In this document: piece after piece, positions 26,032-35,893 of the stretch | Layout of the letters: every line of letters starts with the position of its first letter | Numbering within the stretch: the first letter of the stretch is position 1 | Source of the DNA: Clostridia bacterium | GTDB lineage: Bacteria; Bacillota_A; Clostridia; Christensenellales; Aristaeellaceae | DNA length: 64,000 bases | Direction of reading: 5' to 3' | Assembly: GCA_017530275.1 (NCBI GenBank) | Contig: JAFXMP010000350.1 | Span: forward strand, 1 to 64,000 | Notes under the pieces: model-generated | Database searches by the model: none | Told to the model about the DNA's origin: nothing | Seen by the model: the letters and a program-made list of their open reading frames with translations, nothing else | Position numbers and translations under genes: made by a program

Positions 26032-26904
26032 CTACGCGGTCGTGCGTATGTCCCGGATCACGTTTTTCACCAGCTCCACCCGCTGGAAGGGCGTCATGAT
26101 ATAGTAGCCGTCCACAAAGGGCGTGATATCCCGTGCCGTTTCCCGGCACAGGGTCCGGGCCAGGGCTTCGCCCTCCGCGCGATCCAGCCCTTCGTAAGCG
26201 CGCACGATTTCATCGTCGATGCGCATGCCGTTCACGTTGTGCTGGAGAAACAGGGCGTTTTTGTGGCTGACGATGGGAAACAGGCCGCCCAGGATGGCCC
26301 CATGCAGCGTTTCCCTGGCCTTTTTCATATTTTCCTTCGCCTGACGGCTGGATACGGGCTGGGTAAGGAAGGCGCTGATGCCGCATTCTTCCTTCTGCCT
26401 GGCGCGGGCAAGCTCCGCCTCAAAATTCCGGGCGTTGATGTTCAGCCCGCCGCACAGGAAGAAGGGCGGCAGCGCTCCCGCCGCCGTCAGATCCCGCAGG
26501 GTGCGGGCCAGCGTGCGGGAATTCATCTGAAACACGCCCCGGGTGTTGTCCCGGTCCTCCTGGGCAACGGGGTCGCCGGTCACCAGCAGCACATTGCGGA
26601 TATCCTCCATGTCCAGCCCTAACAGCAGAGCCTTGATGGCGTTCAGGTTCCGGTCCCGGCACGCCATGTGGGGCAGCGTCTGTATGCCGTACTCCCGCTT
26701 CATTTTGGCGGCTAACATGCAGGCGTCGATATTGGCCCGGCCCACCGGACAGTCTGCGATGGTGATCACGTCGGCTCCCGCCTCCGCCAATTCCCTGGCC
26801 CCCGGTAGAAAATCCGCAGGCGCGGTCTGCCGGGGCGGGTCAAACTCCACCAGGATGGGGCGTTTGCCCGCATTTAACAGTTCCTGCAAAGACGATTCGT
26901 TCAT
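26032..26904 (-). CDS. methylenetetrahydrofolate reductase family protein
   Basis: A 290-residue MTHFR-fold protein. It starts with LVEFDPPR, and the FAD-site segment NVLLVTGDPV and C-terminal KNALFLQHNVNG / GYYIMTPFQRVELV are family features. It resembles the stand-alone MTHFR module that in some bacteria is fused behind a homocysteine methyltransferase. Likely reaction: 5,10-methylene-THF to 5-methyl-THF. The start at 26904 follows GGAGAACGTT. A 70-codon in-frame extension to 27114 is rejected because it is repeat element A. Confidence 0.85.
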   Translation of the reverse strand: MNESSLQELLNAGKRPILVEFDPPRQTAPADFLPGARELAEAGADVITIADCPVGRANIDACMLAAKMKREYGIQTLPHMACRDRNLNAIKALLLGLDMEDIRNVLLVTGDPVAQEDRDNTRGVFQMNSRTLARTLRDLTAAGALPPFFLCGGLNINARNFEAELARARQKEECGISAFLTQPVSSRQAKENMKKARETLHGAILGGLFPIVSHKNALFLQHNVNGMRIDDEIVRAYEGLDRAEGEALARTLCRETARDITPFVDGYYIMTPFQRVELVKNVIRDIRTTA

Positions 26905-26947
26905 AACGTTCTCCGATGATTGGATGATTCTGTGCTGCAAGGAGAAC

Positions 26948-27338
26948 CTTGGAGGCTTCGCCTCCAAACCTCCACCAGGGGATTGAATCCCCTGGACCCC
27001 ACTCCTGCGGATATTACTTGATGCATTGAGACAATTTGCACCTCGCTGTTGCTTGAAGAGGATGGAAAAACTTGCCGCTAATATGCTTCTGGCCCCGCCG
27101 CTGAAAGCGGCCAACCCGGATGCAAAGCATCCGGGGAAAGCCCGGGAATAATCCGTAGGGGAAAGTAATCTTTCCCCCTCGGATTTTCCCGGCTTTCCTT
27201 GGGCCAGAAGCCCTCAAAATTTTCGCAGCCCCAGCGCGGCAGGCGGGAATTGTTGGTTTATTCCAGTAATGTATGATCGCCAATCGCGGGTCCAGGGGCA
27301 TCATGCCCCTGGTGCGGGTCTGGGGCGCACAGCCCCAG
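26948..27338. repeat. multi-hairpin dispersed element, copy A
   Basis: A ~390-base element with three parts. Left end: double hairpin GGAGGCTTCGCCTCC and AGGGGATTGAATCCCCT, then GGACCC (26948-27000). Centre (27085-27210): closed by CTTCTGGCC/GGCCAGAAG and holding three hairpins, including CCCGGATGCAAAGCATCCGGG-like and AAAGCC...GGCTTT stems. Right end (27288-27338): the same double hairpin inverted (GGGTCC, AGGGGCATCATGCCCCT, TGGGGCGCACAGCCCCA). Homologous to copy B at 61616. It lies 12 bases past the GH38 stop and fills the gap between GH38 and the MTHFR-like gene. Confidence 0.85.
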
Positions 27339-27349
27339 CGTTTCCCTTC

Positions 27350-30300
27350 TTACTTTTCGCGGATTCGGAAAGTCTTGATCTGGTAAGGCTTGATGATGAA
27401 GGGGATTTCCGCGCAGCCGTTTTCCAGGACATTGAAGGGAACGTCCGCCTGTTTTTCCTCCAGGCCGTTGCATTCCTCCACGGAGGCCACGGGACGGTTC
27501 CAGTAGAGGGCGGATTTGGTGCGGGCGTTATCGGTTTCGTAGATGCGGGCGATCCAGCCGTCGCCGTCCTCGGCGCGCTTGATGGTTTCCAGCATCACGT
27601 TCTGGTCGGCGGTATCGGCCAGGGAGAAGCAGGCCCCCGCCTGTCCGCCGCGCAGGATATGGGCGGGCTGGTTCAGGCAGTAGGCCGCTGGGATGGTGCC
27701 GCAGCGCCAGTCCCCGGCGTGGGGGTAGAGGGAATAGGTAAAGCGGTGCTCGCCCTGGTCGCATTCCGGGTTGGGCTCGATACCGCTCTTGACCAACGTC
27801 AGGCACAGCACGCCGTCCTGGGCGGAATGGCCGTATTTGCAGTCGTTGAGCAGGGAAACGCCGTAGTGGCCTTCGGAAATATCCGCCCATTTCTGGCCGC
27901 AGCTTTCAAAGCGCGCCCAATCCCAGCTGGTGTTGGTGTGGATCTTGCGCTTCACGTTGCCGAACTGGATATCGAAGGTGGCTTCGTCGGAATGCACAGT
28001 CGTGGGGAAATAGACTTTCAAGATGTGCTGGTGTACGTGCCAGTCCAGCATGGTTTCAAAGTCGATGCGGCGGGTGTCGGCGTAGAAATGGATATTCTGT
28101 TTGATCACACAGCCGCTGATTTCCCGTTCGATCAAGAGGGTGGCGCGGACGGGACCCTTTTCGATCCATTCCATGCGCCGCACATCGTCGGCGTCCCAGC
28201 CTTTTTCGGAATAGAAAATATCGATGTCCCAATCGTCAAAGTAAATGGGCTTGTCCTCGTACATGCGCATGAGGTTGCCCCGCTGTCCGGGCACCAGGGC
28301 GTCCCGTTCCTCTTCCTTATCATACAGCCGGACGATCATGCCTTGATTGTCGAAATCCACAGAGAAGAAGGGCGTTTCGATGCTGTTGCCCCGGATGACG
28401 AAGGGATTGGTTTCTTCCGCCGGTTCATTGGAAACCGCGTAGGTTCTGTACCCCTTGGCGGGCAGGCTTTCCAGGTACGCCACCGCGCCGTCCGCCGTCT
28501 GCTGCACAGGCCACACCCGGCCTTCCCCGTCCACCAGAGAGGCGGCGTCCGCCGCTCCTAAGTTCACGATTTCGTCGGCGGAGAATCCCTTGGTGTTCAC
28601 CACGGTCACGTTTTCGGAGGCAGGAGCCAGGAGGGCAAGGCGCTCGTTCTCTAACTTGGTGATTTCGGATTGTACCTGGGCGTATTCCAGCTTGCAGACC
28701 TCGTACACCTCCCGGATGGAGGAGCCGGGCAGGATATCGTGGAACTGGTTGATGAGCACGGTTTTCCACATGCTGTCCAGGGCTTCGGCGGGATAGGCTT
28801 TCAAATCCCCGGTCAAAGCGGCGATGGTTTCCAGGTCCATCAGGGCGATTTCCGCCTTGCGGTTGCCCCGCTTGTTCTGGCCGATGGAGGTGAGGGTGCC
28901 CCGGTGGTACTCAAAATACAGCTCCCCTTCCCAGGTAGGCAGGCGCTTGTTATCCTTCACCCGCTCACGTAATTCATCGAAGAAGGTGCGGGCGAAGGCT
29001 TGGCGCACCTTGGGAATGCCGGTGACGCCCTTTTTCATGCGCCGGGAGGTCTCCAGCATTTCCCTTGTGGGGCCGCCGCCGCCGTCGCCGTAGCCGTAGG
29101 AGATCAGGATATCGTTGTTGATATCCTTTTGCTGATAGCGTTCCCAGCCGCCCATGATGGCGTCGGGATGCAGCATGCCGTTGTAGGTGGTGAAGAAGTT
29201 GGATGCGGGCTGGCCCACGCCCAGGGTGGTGATCAGGTGGGAGAAGATTTCGGTGCCGTCGATGCCCCGCCATAGGAAGGTGTCGTAGGGCATTTTATTG
29301 AACTGGTTCCAAGCCAGCTTAGTGGTCATGAAATACTCGATGCCGCAGATTTTCATGATCTGGGGCAGGGCGCCGGAATAGCCGAACACGTCGGGCAGCC
29401 ACAAAATTTTATTGTCAACGCCAAATTCTTCTCTGAAGAACCGCTTGCCGTGGAGGAACTGGCGGATCAGGCTTTCGCCGGAGGTCAGATTGGTGTCGGC
29501 CTCCACCCACATGCCGCCCTCCGGCTCCCAGCGCCCGGCCTGCACCTGCTGTTTGATCTGGGCGAACAGCTCGGGATGGCGTTCCTTGAGGAAGGCGTAC
29601 AGCTGGGGCTGGCTGGACATGAAGCGGTAATCGGGGTATTCGTCCATGAGCTTGAGCACGGTGGCGAAGGACCGGCACACTTTTTCCCGGGTCTGGGCCA
29701 CGGTCCACCACCAGGCCACGTCGATATGGGTGTGGCCGATGCAGGTGGCGATCACGTCCTCATGGCCGCCCAATTCCTCGTACAGGTGCTTCTGGATGTA
29801 TGCCCGAGCCTCCCGGATGCTGGCAAAGTATGTTTCGGAATAGGGTTGGCGCAGATCCAGCAGGTTCACAGTGTCGTTGATGACTCGGGTCAGGTCCAGG
29901 CGGCTCTGGCTTTCCTCCTTCATACGGGAAAAGGCTTGCAGCGGCACCTGGATATCCCAATACAGGCCCTCTATTTCAGGGTCGATTTCCCGCATTTCCA
30001 CCATCAGACGGAATTCGCCGTGGAGGGTGCCGGTGTAGCTTTGCAGATTCAGCCAATATTTTTGACCCGCCTGGGCGCGCTTCGTGATCAGCACGTCCCG
30101 GTGATTCATATCGATGCCCTGAACCACGTCCTCATCCACGAATAAAAGGAACTGGGGGTTTTTCGCGTCGTCCCATTCCTCGATCTGGGTGCGCACGTTC
30201 AGCCACAGGAGCTTTCCATCAAAGGAATCGGGCACGGTGATTTGGGTGCGGAACCAGTAATGCTTATCCGGGCCGTACCAGTGCATGGTGCGGGCATCGA

Positions 30301-30460
30301 AAGGTTCAAAAGGTGCTTCCGCCGCCGCCGCATCTTCGGGGCGGATGAAGTTGCCTTCCTTCACTTCCCAGTTTTCGATCAGCACCTTCTGCCGGACGGA
30401 CTCTTTTTTCAGCTCGTCACAGATCACCTGGGCCCGCTTATCCAGAAAAAACATGGGCAT
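27350..30460 (-). CDS. GH38 alpha-mannosidase
   Basis: A 1036-residue GH38 enzyme of normal bacterial length. An N-terminal jelly-roll precedes the catalytic barrel. Zinc-binding H243-T-H245-I-D247 lies in HTHIDVAWWW, the nucleophile is D357 in WLPDVFGYSG, and EGGMWVEADTN is near 314. C-terminal beta domains follow. No signal peptide: cytoplasmic trimming of alpha-mannosides. GGAGG lies 10 bases before the ATG. It is downstream of the GH130 gene on the same strand, separated by repeat R5, so both probably serve mannoside or N-glycan use. Confidence 0.93.
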   Translation of the reverse strand: MPMFFLDKRAQVICDELKKESVRQKVLIENWEVKEGNFIRPEDAAAAEAPFEPFDARTMHWYGPDKHYWFRTQITVPDSFDGKLLWLNVRTQIEEWDDAKNPQFLLFVDEDVVQGIDMNHRDVLITKRAQAGQKYWLNLQSYTGTLHGEFRLMVEMREIDPEIEGLYWDIQVPLQAFSRMKEESQSRLDLTRVINDTVNLLDLRQPYSETYFASIREARAYIQKHLYEELGGHEDVIATCIGHTHIDVAWWWTVAQTREKVCRSFATVLKLMDEYPDYRFMSSQPQLYAFLKERHPELFAQIKQQVQAGRWEPEGGMWVEADTNLTSGESLIRQFLHGKRFFREEFGVDNKILWLPDVFGYSGALPQIMKICGIEYFMTTKLAWNQFNKMPYDTFLWRGIDGTEIFSHLITTLGVGQPASNFFTTYNGMLHPDAIMGGWERYQQKDINNDILISYGYGDGGGGPTREMLETSRRMKKGVTGIPKVRQAFARTFFDELRERVKDNKRLPTWEGELYFEYHRGTLTSIGQNKRGNRKAEIALMDLETIAALTGDLKAYPAEALDSMWKTVLINQFHDILPGSSIREVYEVCKLEYAQVQSEITKLENERLALLAPASENVTVVNTKGFSADEIVNLGAADAASLVDGEGRVWPVQQTADGAVAYLESLPAKGYRTYAVSNEPAEETNPFVIRGNSIETPFFSVDFDNQGMIVRLYDKEEERDALVPGQRGNLMRMYEDKPIYFDDWDIDIFYSEKGWDADDVRRMEWIEKGPVRATLLIEREISGCVIKQNIHFYADTRRIDFETMLDWHVHQHILKVYFPTTVHSDEATFDIQFGNVKRKIHTNTSWDWARFESCGQKWADISEGHYGVSLLNDCKYGHSAQDGVLCLTLVKSGIEPNPECDQGEHRFTYSLYPHAGDWRCGTIPAAYCLNQPAHILRGGQAGACFSLADTADQNVMLETIKRAEDGDGWIARIYETDNARTKSALYWNRPVASVEECNGLEEKQADVPFNVLENGCAEIPFIIKPYQIKTFRIREK

Positions 30461-30498
30461 GGGGGAGTTCCTCCTTCTATCTTGGGCACATATTTGGT

Positions 30499-30624
30499 CA
30501 GTGTGGAGTGTGAAGAGTGGAGTGTGGAGTTTTTATGGTGTCTTACGTTTTTTCTCCGAATATTCAAAAAACGTATCACGCACTATATATAACTCCACTC
30601 TCCACACTCCACGCTCCACACTTA
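30499..30624. repeat. heptad-arm palindrome, copy R5
   Basis: The left arm units are GTGTGGA, GTGTGAA, GAGTGGA, GTGTGGA. The right arm, reverse complemented, is GTGTGGA, GCGTGGA, GTGTGGA, GAGTGGA. The core has an inner hairpin TACGTTTTTT/AAAAAACGTA and CACTATATATAA. It is two bases past the GH130 stop codon. Confidence 0.87.
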
Positions 30625-30626
30625 CA

Positions 30627-31616
30627 TCAAAGCGCGTGTTCCTTGGCGAAATTCACCAGCTCGTCCACAGTGGTGAACGCCAGACCGGTCACGGTGTCGG
30701 CGCAGCCATAATAGATGGCGATGCGGCCGGTGTCCTTATCGGTCAGGGCGGCGCAGGGGAATACCACGTTGGGCACGTCGCCCACGCACTCGTACAGCTC
30801 CCAGGGGGCCATCAAATAATCCTTGCTGCGGTACTTCACTTTCCAGGGTTGATCGATGTCCAGCAGGGCCACGCCCATACGGTACACAAAGCCGTTGCAG
30901 GTGGTGATCACGCCGTGATAGATCAGCAGCCAGCCCTCGTCCGTTTCGATGGGCGCGGGGCCGGGGCCCACTTTGGTGGACTGCCAGGCGGACGCGTCGC
31001 TCTTGACGGTGCTGAACACGAACCGATGGCGGCCCCAGAATTCCAAATCCCCGGACTGGCTCAAATAAATATCGCCGAAGGGGGTGTGGCCGTTGTCCGA
31101 GGGACGGGACAGCATCATATACAAGCCGTTCACCTTCCGGGGGAACAGCACGCCGTTGCGGTTGAAGGGCAGGAAGGCGTTTTCCAGCTGATGGAAGGTT
31201 TTGAAATCCTCCGTCCAGGCCACGCCGATGGTGGGGCCGTGATAGCCGTTGCACCAGGTGACGTAGTATTTTCCGTCCATCATGGTGATGCGGGCGTCGT
31301 AGCGGTATTCCCGGGGGGCGATTTCCGCGTCCGCGCCGGTGAACTGAATGGGCTCGTCGTTGATCTGCCAATGATACCCGTCCTTGGAAAAGCCTGCGAA
31401 CAGGTCCATGCTGATGGAACGGCTGTCGCACCGGAACACGCCCGCATACCCGTCCCCGAAGGGCACCACCGCGCTGTTGAACACGCTGTTAGATCGCTTG
31501 TTGCCGTCCCGGCCGATGATGGGATTGCCGGAATAGCGCCAGATGGCCTCTTTGCACCCGGCAGGCTTTTCCTGCCAGGGCATATTGGGTAAAGAGAGAC
31601 CGGACAGAATCTGCAT
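30627..31616 (-). CDS. GH130 beta-mannoside phosphorylase
   Basis: A 329-residue five-bladed propeller enzyme. Recognisable motifs are [15 protein letters not shown] near residue 37, [10 protein letters not shown], and [20 protein letters not shown] near 217. GH130 enzymes phosphorolyse beta-1,4- or 1,2-mannosides to mannose-1-phosphate; which linkage is used here is not resolved. No signal peptide. The start at 31616 follows GAAAGGGG. An in-frame extension to 31826 is rejected because it runs through the promoter. First gene of a likely GH130-GH38 mannoside unit. Confidence 0.9.
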   Translation of the reverse strand: MQILSGLSLPNMPWQEKPAGCKEAIWRYSGNPIIGRDGNKRSNSVFNSAVVPFGDGYAGVFRCDSRSISMDLFAGFSKDGYHWQINDEPIQFTGADAEIAPREYRYDARITMMDGKYYVTWCNGYHGPTIGVAWTEDFKTFHQLENAFLPFNRNGVLFPRKVNGLYMMLSRPSDNGHTPFGDIYLSQSGDLEFWGRHRFVFSTVKSDASAWQSTKVGPGPAPIETDEGWLLIYHGVITTCNGFVYRMGVALLDIDQPWKVKYRSKDYLMAPWELYECVGDVPNVVFPCAALTDKDTGRIAIYYGCADTVTGLAFTTVDELVNFAKEHAL

Positions 31617-31733
31617 GATAAAAACCCCTTTCCTGTTTGTCGTAAAGCTGTGAACGCCGTGCTTCCGGAAAGCGGCCGGGCTGATGGGAAGAACAGGATA
31701 AAACCTCCGTTCCGGAAGCGTATCAGTATCCGT

Positions 31734-31762
31734 AGTGTACCATAATTGGGAAAATAAAGCAA
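31734..31762 (-). promoter_or_regulatory. promoter of the GH130-GH38 unit
   Basis: On the minus strand: TTGCTT, 17-base spacer ending in TGG, TACACT. About 118 bases before the GH130 start. Confidence 0.75.
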
Positions 31763-31819
31763 GGAGAAGCGAGGAAGCTGCGCATAACAGAAACGCGGTC
31801 CCTTTCACTTTTGTTCTTC

Positions 31820-31848
31820 TTGACACAGCGCGGCGCTTTCCTTATAAT
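31820..31848 (+). promoter_or_regulatory. consensus sigma-A promoter of the pullulanase
   Basis: TTGACA (31820-31825), 17-base spacer, TATAAT (31843-31848): both hexamers and the spacing match the consensus exactly. Confidence 0.95.
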
Positions 31849-31888
31849 GGGAGACGCAAGAAAAAGTGAACAGAAAGGGGCGGAACGA

Positions 31889-34507
31889 ATGAACATTCGT
31901 CGTTGTTTATCGTGGCTTTTGGCGCTGCTGCTGGCAGTTTCCATGCTGGCGGGCGCGGGAGCGGAGGAAGAATACTTCCTGGAGAAAGAGCCGGGCTGCC
32001 GTCAGCTGACGCTGTACTGGAACGATCCCGACGCAGATTACGAAAAGTGCGACGTGTGGATCTGGTTTCCCGGCAAGGACGGCGGCGGCACGCTGTTTTA
32101 TCCCTGCGATTACGGCGTGAAATGCATGGTCAACGTGCCGGAGGACGTGAGCGAGGTGGGCTTCATCGTGCGGAAGAACTGCTCCGATCCGGGGGCCAAA
32201 TCCTGGGGCAGCGCCACCAAGGACGTGGAGGAGGACCGTTTTGCCGTGATGACCAGTTCGGATACGAAGATTTACCTGCTGCCCGGCGACAGTATGCAGT
32301 ACACCAGCCCGGACGGCGGAAAAACCCTGAATGCCATCCGCACCTTCACCTTAGCGGGCATCGTATCGCCCACGGAGATCAAATACTTCATCAACCCCGC
32401 GTGCAGCCTGGACCTGGATCAGGTGCACGTGCGGGAGGACGGAAAGGAACTGCCCATCGCTAAGCTCTCCAGCCGGAACAACAACGTGGTCACCGGCGTT
32501 ATCACCGTGGAAGGGGAGCTGGACGTGTCCAAACCCTACACCGTGGAAATCGACGGGTACGGGGAAATCGCCGCAGTGCCCACGGACATCTTCGACAGCG
32601 CCGCTTTCGTGCAGAACTATACCTATGACGGGGACGATTTGGGCGCGGTGATCCAGGGCGAAAACACCGTGTTCAAGGTATGGGCCCCCACCGCAGCCTG
32701 GGTGAAGCTGAACCTGTTCAAAGACGGCGGCGAGGGCGAGGCCTATGAAGTTATCGATATGACCAAGGCCGAAAAAGGCGTGTGGACCGCCACAGCCGCA
32801 TACAGCCACGGCGCCTATTACACTTACACCGTCGCAACCGCCGTGGGCGTTCAGGAGGCGGTGGACCCCTACGCAAAGGCCGTGGGCGTGAACGGCAACC
32901 GGGGCATGGTGATCGACCTTGCTTCCACCGATCCGGCGGGTTTTCGGGAGGGCAAATACTTCGATCAGATCGACACCTACGGCGACGCGGTGATCTGGGA
33001 GGTCCACGTGCGGGACTTTTCCAACACCCTGTCCGCCTCCCAGTATCCCGGCAAATACTTAGCTTTCACGGAAACGGGGCTGACCAATGCCAGCGGCGTG
33101 CCCGCGGGCATGGATTATATCAAGCAATTGGGCGTCACCCATGTGCATTTGCAGCCGGTGTACGATTACGCCACCGTGGACGAATCCAGCACCGAACCGC
33201 AATTCAACTGGGGCTACGACCCCAAGAACTACAACGCCCCCGAGGGCAGCTATTCCACCGATCCTTTCCACGGCGATGTACGGGTGAACGAGTTCAAGCA
33301 AATGGTTCAGAGCCTGCATGAAAACGGCTTGGGCGTGGTGATGGACGTGGTGTACAACCACACCTACGCCCTGGATTCCTGGCTGAACCGCATCGTGCCC
33401 TACTATTATTACCGATTCAACTACGACGGCACCGCTTCCAATGGCAGCGGCTGCGGCAACGAAACGGCTTCCAACCGGGTGATGTTCCGCAAGTACATGG
33501 TGGACAGCGTAAGTTATTGGGCCAAGGAATATAAGATCGACGGCTTCCGCTTCGACCTGATGGCCCTCCACGATGTGACGACCATGCAGGAAATCGAACA
33601 GGCCGTGCACGAAATCAATCCCAAGGCCCTGATTTACGGCGAGGGCTGGACCGGCGGCACCTCCGCCCTGCGGGACAACTTCAAGGCCAATCAGCAGAAC
33701 ATCCGCCAGGTGAAGCCCACGGGAGACGCCATCGGCTCCATTGCCGTGTTCAACGACGCCATCCGCGACGGCCTCAAGGGCAGCGTATTTGATCCCAAGG
33801 ATCAGGGCTACGCCAACGGCAAAGCCAACAAAACCAACGCCAACAAGGTGATTTTCGGCCTTCAGGGCGGCGAGAAAATGGCCGCCGTCAACTGGTTCGT
33901 GAAGGACGCCATGGTGGTGAACTACACCTCCTCCCACGACAACAACACCCTGTGGGATAAGCTTCTCCTTTCCAATCCCGAAGCGCCGCTGGAAGACCGG
34001 CTGGCCATGTACCGGCTCTGCGCCGCTTCCGTGCTGCTCAGCCGCGGCACGCCCTTCTTCCTGGCCGGAGAAGAAATGCTGCGCACCAAGGACGGCGACA
34101 GCAACAGCTACATGTCCTCCGACGAAGTGAACAACATCGATTGGGACGCCCTGACCCCGGACAGCGACGCCTACCGGATGATGGAATACTATCAGGGGCT
34201 GATTGCTTTGCGCCGGGCGCGTTTCACCGATCCCGCCGCCCCCTGCGCCTTCCTGACCACCATCGCGCCCACCGCTGAACTGCTGGAAAACAGCGTGATC
34301 GCCATGACCTGGGCCGACGAGTCCGGCGCTGTGGGTTATGCTATCATCAACCCCACTGCCCAGGCCCTGACCATTGATCTCCCCGAGGGCTGGTCCGCCT
34401 TCCGCGCGGTGGTACAGGGCGATCAGGTGCAGCCCGACGCCGCGACCGTTAGCGGCCCTCTTTCCGTCGCGCCTTGCAGCGTTACCCTGGCGGTACGGGC
34501 GGAATAA
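31889..34507 (+). CDS. pulA: secreted type I pullulanase (GH13_14)
   Basis: An 872-residue protein with a Sec signal peptide (MNIRRCLSWLLALLLAVSML, cut near AGAEE). A CBM41-like N-terminal starch-binding domain (about 30-130) and a CBM48-type domain (about 245-320, GENTVFKVWAPTA) precede the GH13 barrel. The pullulanase signature FNWGYDP is present, with VVYNHTY, GFRFDLMALHD (nucleophile D556), YGEGWTGG (acid/base E585) and TSSHDNNTLW. It cleaves alpha-1,6 branches of pullulan, glycogen or starch outside the cell. No LPXTG, SLH or C-terminal anchor, so it is released or held by its binding domain. The ATG at 31889 follows GAAAGGGG; the earlier in-frame start lies in the promoter. Confidence 0.92.
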   Translation: MNIRRCLSWLLALLLAVSMLAGAGAEEEYFLEKEPGCRQLTLYWNDPDADYEKCDVWIWFPGKDGGGTLFYPCDYGVKCMVNVPEDVSEVGFIVRKNCSDPGAKSWGSATKDVEEDRFAVMTSSDTKIYLLPGDSMQYTSPDGGKTLNAIRTFTLAGIVSPTEIKYFINPACSLDLDQVHVREDGKELPIAKLSSRNNNVVTGVITVEGELDVSKPYTVEIDGYGEIAAVPTDIFDSAAFVQNYTYDGDDLGAVIQGENTVFKVWAPTAAWVKLNLFKDGGEGEAYEVIDMTKAEKGVWTATAAYSHGAYYTYTVATAVGVQEAVDPYAKAVGVNGNRGMVIDLASTDPAGFREGKYFDQIDTYGDAVIWEVHVRDFSNTLSASQYPGKYLAFTETGLTNASGVPAGMDYIKQLGVTHVHLQPVYDYATVDESSTEPQFNWGYDPKNYNAPEGSYSTDPFHGDVRVNEFKQMVQSLHENGLGVVMDVVYNHTYALDSWLNRIVPYYYYRFNYDGTASNGSGCGNETASNRVMFRKYMVDSVSYWAKEYKIDGFRFDLMALHDVTTMQEIEQAVHEINPKALIYGEGWTGGTSALRDNFKANQQNIRQVKPTGDAIGSIAVFNDAIRDGLKGSVFDPKDQGYANGKANKTNANKVIFGLQGGEKMAAVNWFVKDAMVVNYTSSHDNNTLWDKLLLSNPEAPLEDRLAMYRLCAASVLLSRGTPFFLAGEEMLRTKDGDSNSYMSSDEVNNIDWDALTPDSDAYRMMEYYQGLIALRRARFTDPAAPCAFLTTIAPTAELLENSVIAMTWADESGAVGYAIINPTAQALTIDLPEGWSAFRAVVQGDQVQPDAATVSGPLSVAPCSVTLAVRAE

Positions 34508-34524
34508 ACCTGGTTCTTCATAAA

Positions 34525-34573
34525 AATACAGGAAACGCCGGACGAGCGAAACGTCCGGCGTTTCCTGTATTTG
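34525..34573. terminator. bidirectional terminator between pullulanase and the HTH gene
   Basis: AATACAGGAAACGCCGGACG and CGTCCGGCGTTTCCTGTATT pair over 20 bp; A and T tracts flank both sides. Confidence 0.9.
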
Positions 34574-34593
34574 AATCATCCTGCCGAATTCCG

Positions 34594-35022
34594 TCAGCGT
34601 TCATAGTAGGCCCGCATGAAATCGGACACCTGATCTTCCGATCCCGCCAGAATGAAACGGGCGAAGTGCTTCTCATTGATATAGCGAAATTCAATGTCAG
34701 AACCTCTCTGATTGATCATTTCACCGAAGAATTTCGCAATGGACAGCGCTTCTTCAACCGAGACCGGAAAATCCATGATGGTGCAGATCCTGTTTGTTTT
34801 CTTAAACGAATCGCCTAAAAAATCATAGATGACGGCATGCTGTTTGGCGGCGATTGCCTGCTTGATATTCTGATCATTTACATACGCGTCCAGCTCTTCA
34901 TCGGTGAAACTCCAGTTTCCGTCGATTTTTTCCCCTTTCAAAAGGCCGAGCTTCAAATGGTTCCTGAGCGTCCTGGTGGTCAGTCCCGTGATCATCGCCA
35001 TCTGATTCATATTGTAAGCCAT
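34594..35022 (-). CDS. MerR-like helix-turn-helix regulator
   Basis: A 142-residue protein. Residues 3-50 (MNQMAMITGLTTRTLRNHLK, then WSFTDEELDAYV) form a winged HTH of the MerR/excisionase type. The C-terminal 90 residues have no recognised ligand motif. Likely DNA-binding; target unknown. It has its own promoter; a short palindrome overlaps the leader. Neighbouring recO is in the same direction but upstream, so the two may be one unit. Confidence 0.72.
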   Translation of the reverse strand: MAYNMNQMAMITGLTTRTLRNHLKLGLLKGEKIDGNWSFTDEELDAYVNDQNIKQAIAAKQHAVIYDFLGDSFKKTNRICTIMDFPVSVEEALSIAKFFGEMINQRGSDIEFRYINEKHFARFILAGSEDQVSDFMRAYYER

Positions 35023-35072
35023 GTTCCATCCTTCTCTCTTTCAGTGATTCGGTAAGGCCTTTACCTGTACAG

Positions 35073-35101
35073 ATTATACTGTGGCTGGATCGGCTTTTCA
35101 A
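35073..35101 (-). promoter_or_regulatory. promoter of the HTH gene
   Basis: On the minus strand: TTGAAA, 17-base spacer, TATAAT. The near-palindrome GGTAAAGGCCTTACC at 35051-35065 just downstream could be an operator, possibly for its own product (inference). Confidence 0.75.
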
Positions 35102-35123
35102 TTTGAAATCAGGGGCTGTTTAC

Positions 35124-35852
35124 CTATCCGAAATACAGGCCCTCCTGCCCGATACGTTTATCAAGCCTGGTGTCCACATAGGCGGCCAGCAGGGAGCCGG
35201 GGGCGGCCTGGGGCGGCTGATCGGTTTTGTCGATGCCGCGAGCCAGCACATCCCTCATCCATTTTACTTGATCAGGGGTGACCGGGTGGGCTTGGTTGAG
35301 GCCAATATAGCACTTATCACACAGCAGGCCGCCGTTTTCGATATCGAACAGGCGGATTTCTTCTTCCCGCATTTCCCTGCCGCAGCGGACGCAGTGGGAA
35401 AGCCGGGGCCGGTAGCCGCTGATAGCGGAAAAATGCAGCAGGAACGCGGTGGAAACGGCCTTTGCGTCCCGGTCGGTATACGCCAAGCGGGAGAGGGACC
35501 GGGCCAGCAGCGTGAACAGCTCCACCGCTTTTTCCCCCGGCTGGGCGGCGGCTTCTGTCACGGATAAAATGTACGTGGCGTGTTTCAGCCGTTCGTAATC
35601 CGTGCGCAGGGGAAAGAAGCTCTCCGTCAGGTTACAGGAAGTCACCGTCATGTGTCCCTTGCCCGCGAACAGCACGTATTCCCCCAAGGCGAACCATTCG
35701 CTGGCCGAAAGCAGGGGGCTTTGGGGCCGCTTGCAGCCCCGGCACAGCGCTTCGATCCGCCCCATGGACGGGGAAAGCAGGGTCAGCATCCGGTCATGCT
35801 CCCGGTAATCCGCGTGACGCAAAACGATGGCTTGGGTGGTGATGGCGGGCAT
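35124..35852 (-). CDS. recO: DNA repair protein RecO
   Basis: A 242-residue recombination mediator. It has an N-terminal OB-fold (TTQAIVLRHADYREHDRMLTL) and a helical region with a four-cysteine zinc site (CVRCG ... CDKC, near 148-176). RecO works with RecR to load RecA on SSB-coated gaps. GGAGGGGATGAAAG precedes the ATG. It is not next to era or glyS, which often accompany it in Firmicutes. Confidence 0.93.
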   Translation of the reverse strand: MPAITTQAIVLRHADYREHDRMLTLLSPSMGRIEALCRGCKRPQSPLLSASEWFALGEYVLFAGKGHMTVTSCNLTESFFPLRTDYERLKHATYILSVTEAAAQPGEKAVELFTLLARSLSRLAYTDRDAKAVSTAFLLHFSAISGYRPRLSHCVRCGREMREEEIRLFDIENGGLLCDKCYIGLNQAHPVTPDQVKWMRDVLARGIDKTDQPPQAAPGSLLAAYVDTRLDKRIGQEGLYFG

Positions 35853-35893
35853 CTTTCATCCCCTCCTGAATACAGCCTGCTGTTCCTTTTATT

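Noticed and set aside
26905..27114. 70-residue N-terminal extension of the MTHFR-like protein
   Set aside because: It reads through repeat element A; the ATG at 26904 has a good GGAGAA site and matches the family start.
27014..27304. 96-codon minus-strand frame within repeat copy A, similar to a frame at 61678-61944 in copy B
   Set aside because: The similarity follows from the DNA repeat itself; other frames are conserved to the same degree and there is no ribosome site. Treated as structured repeat, not protein.
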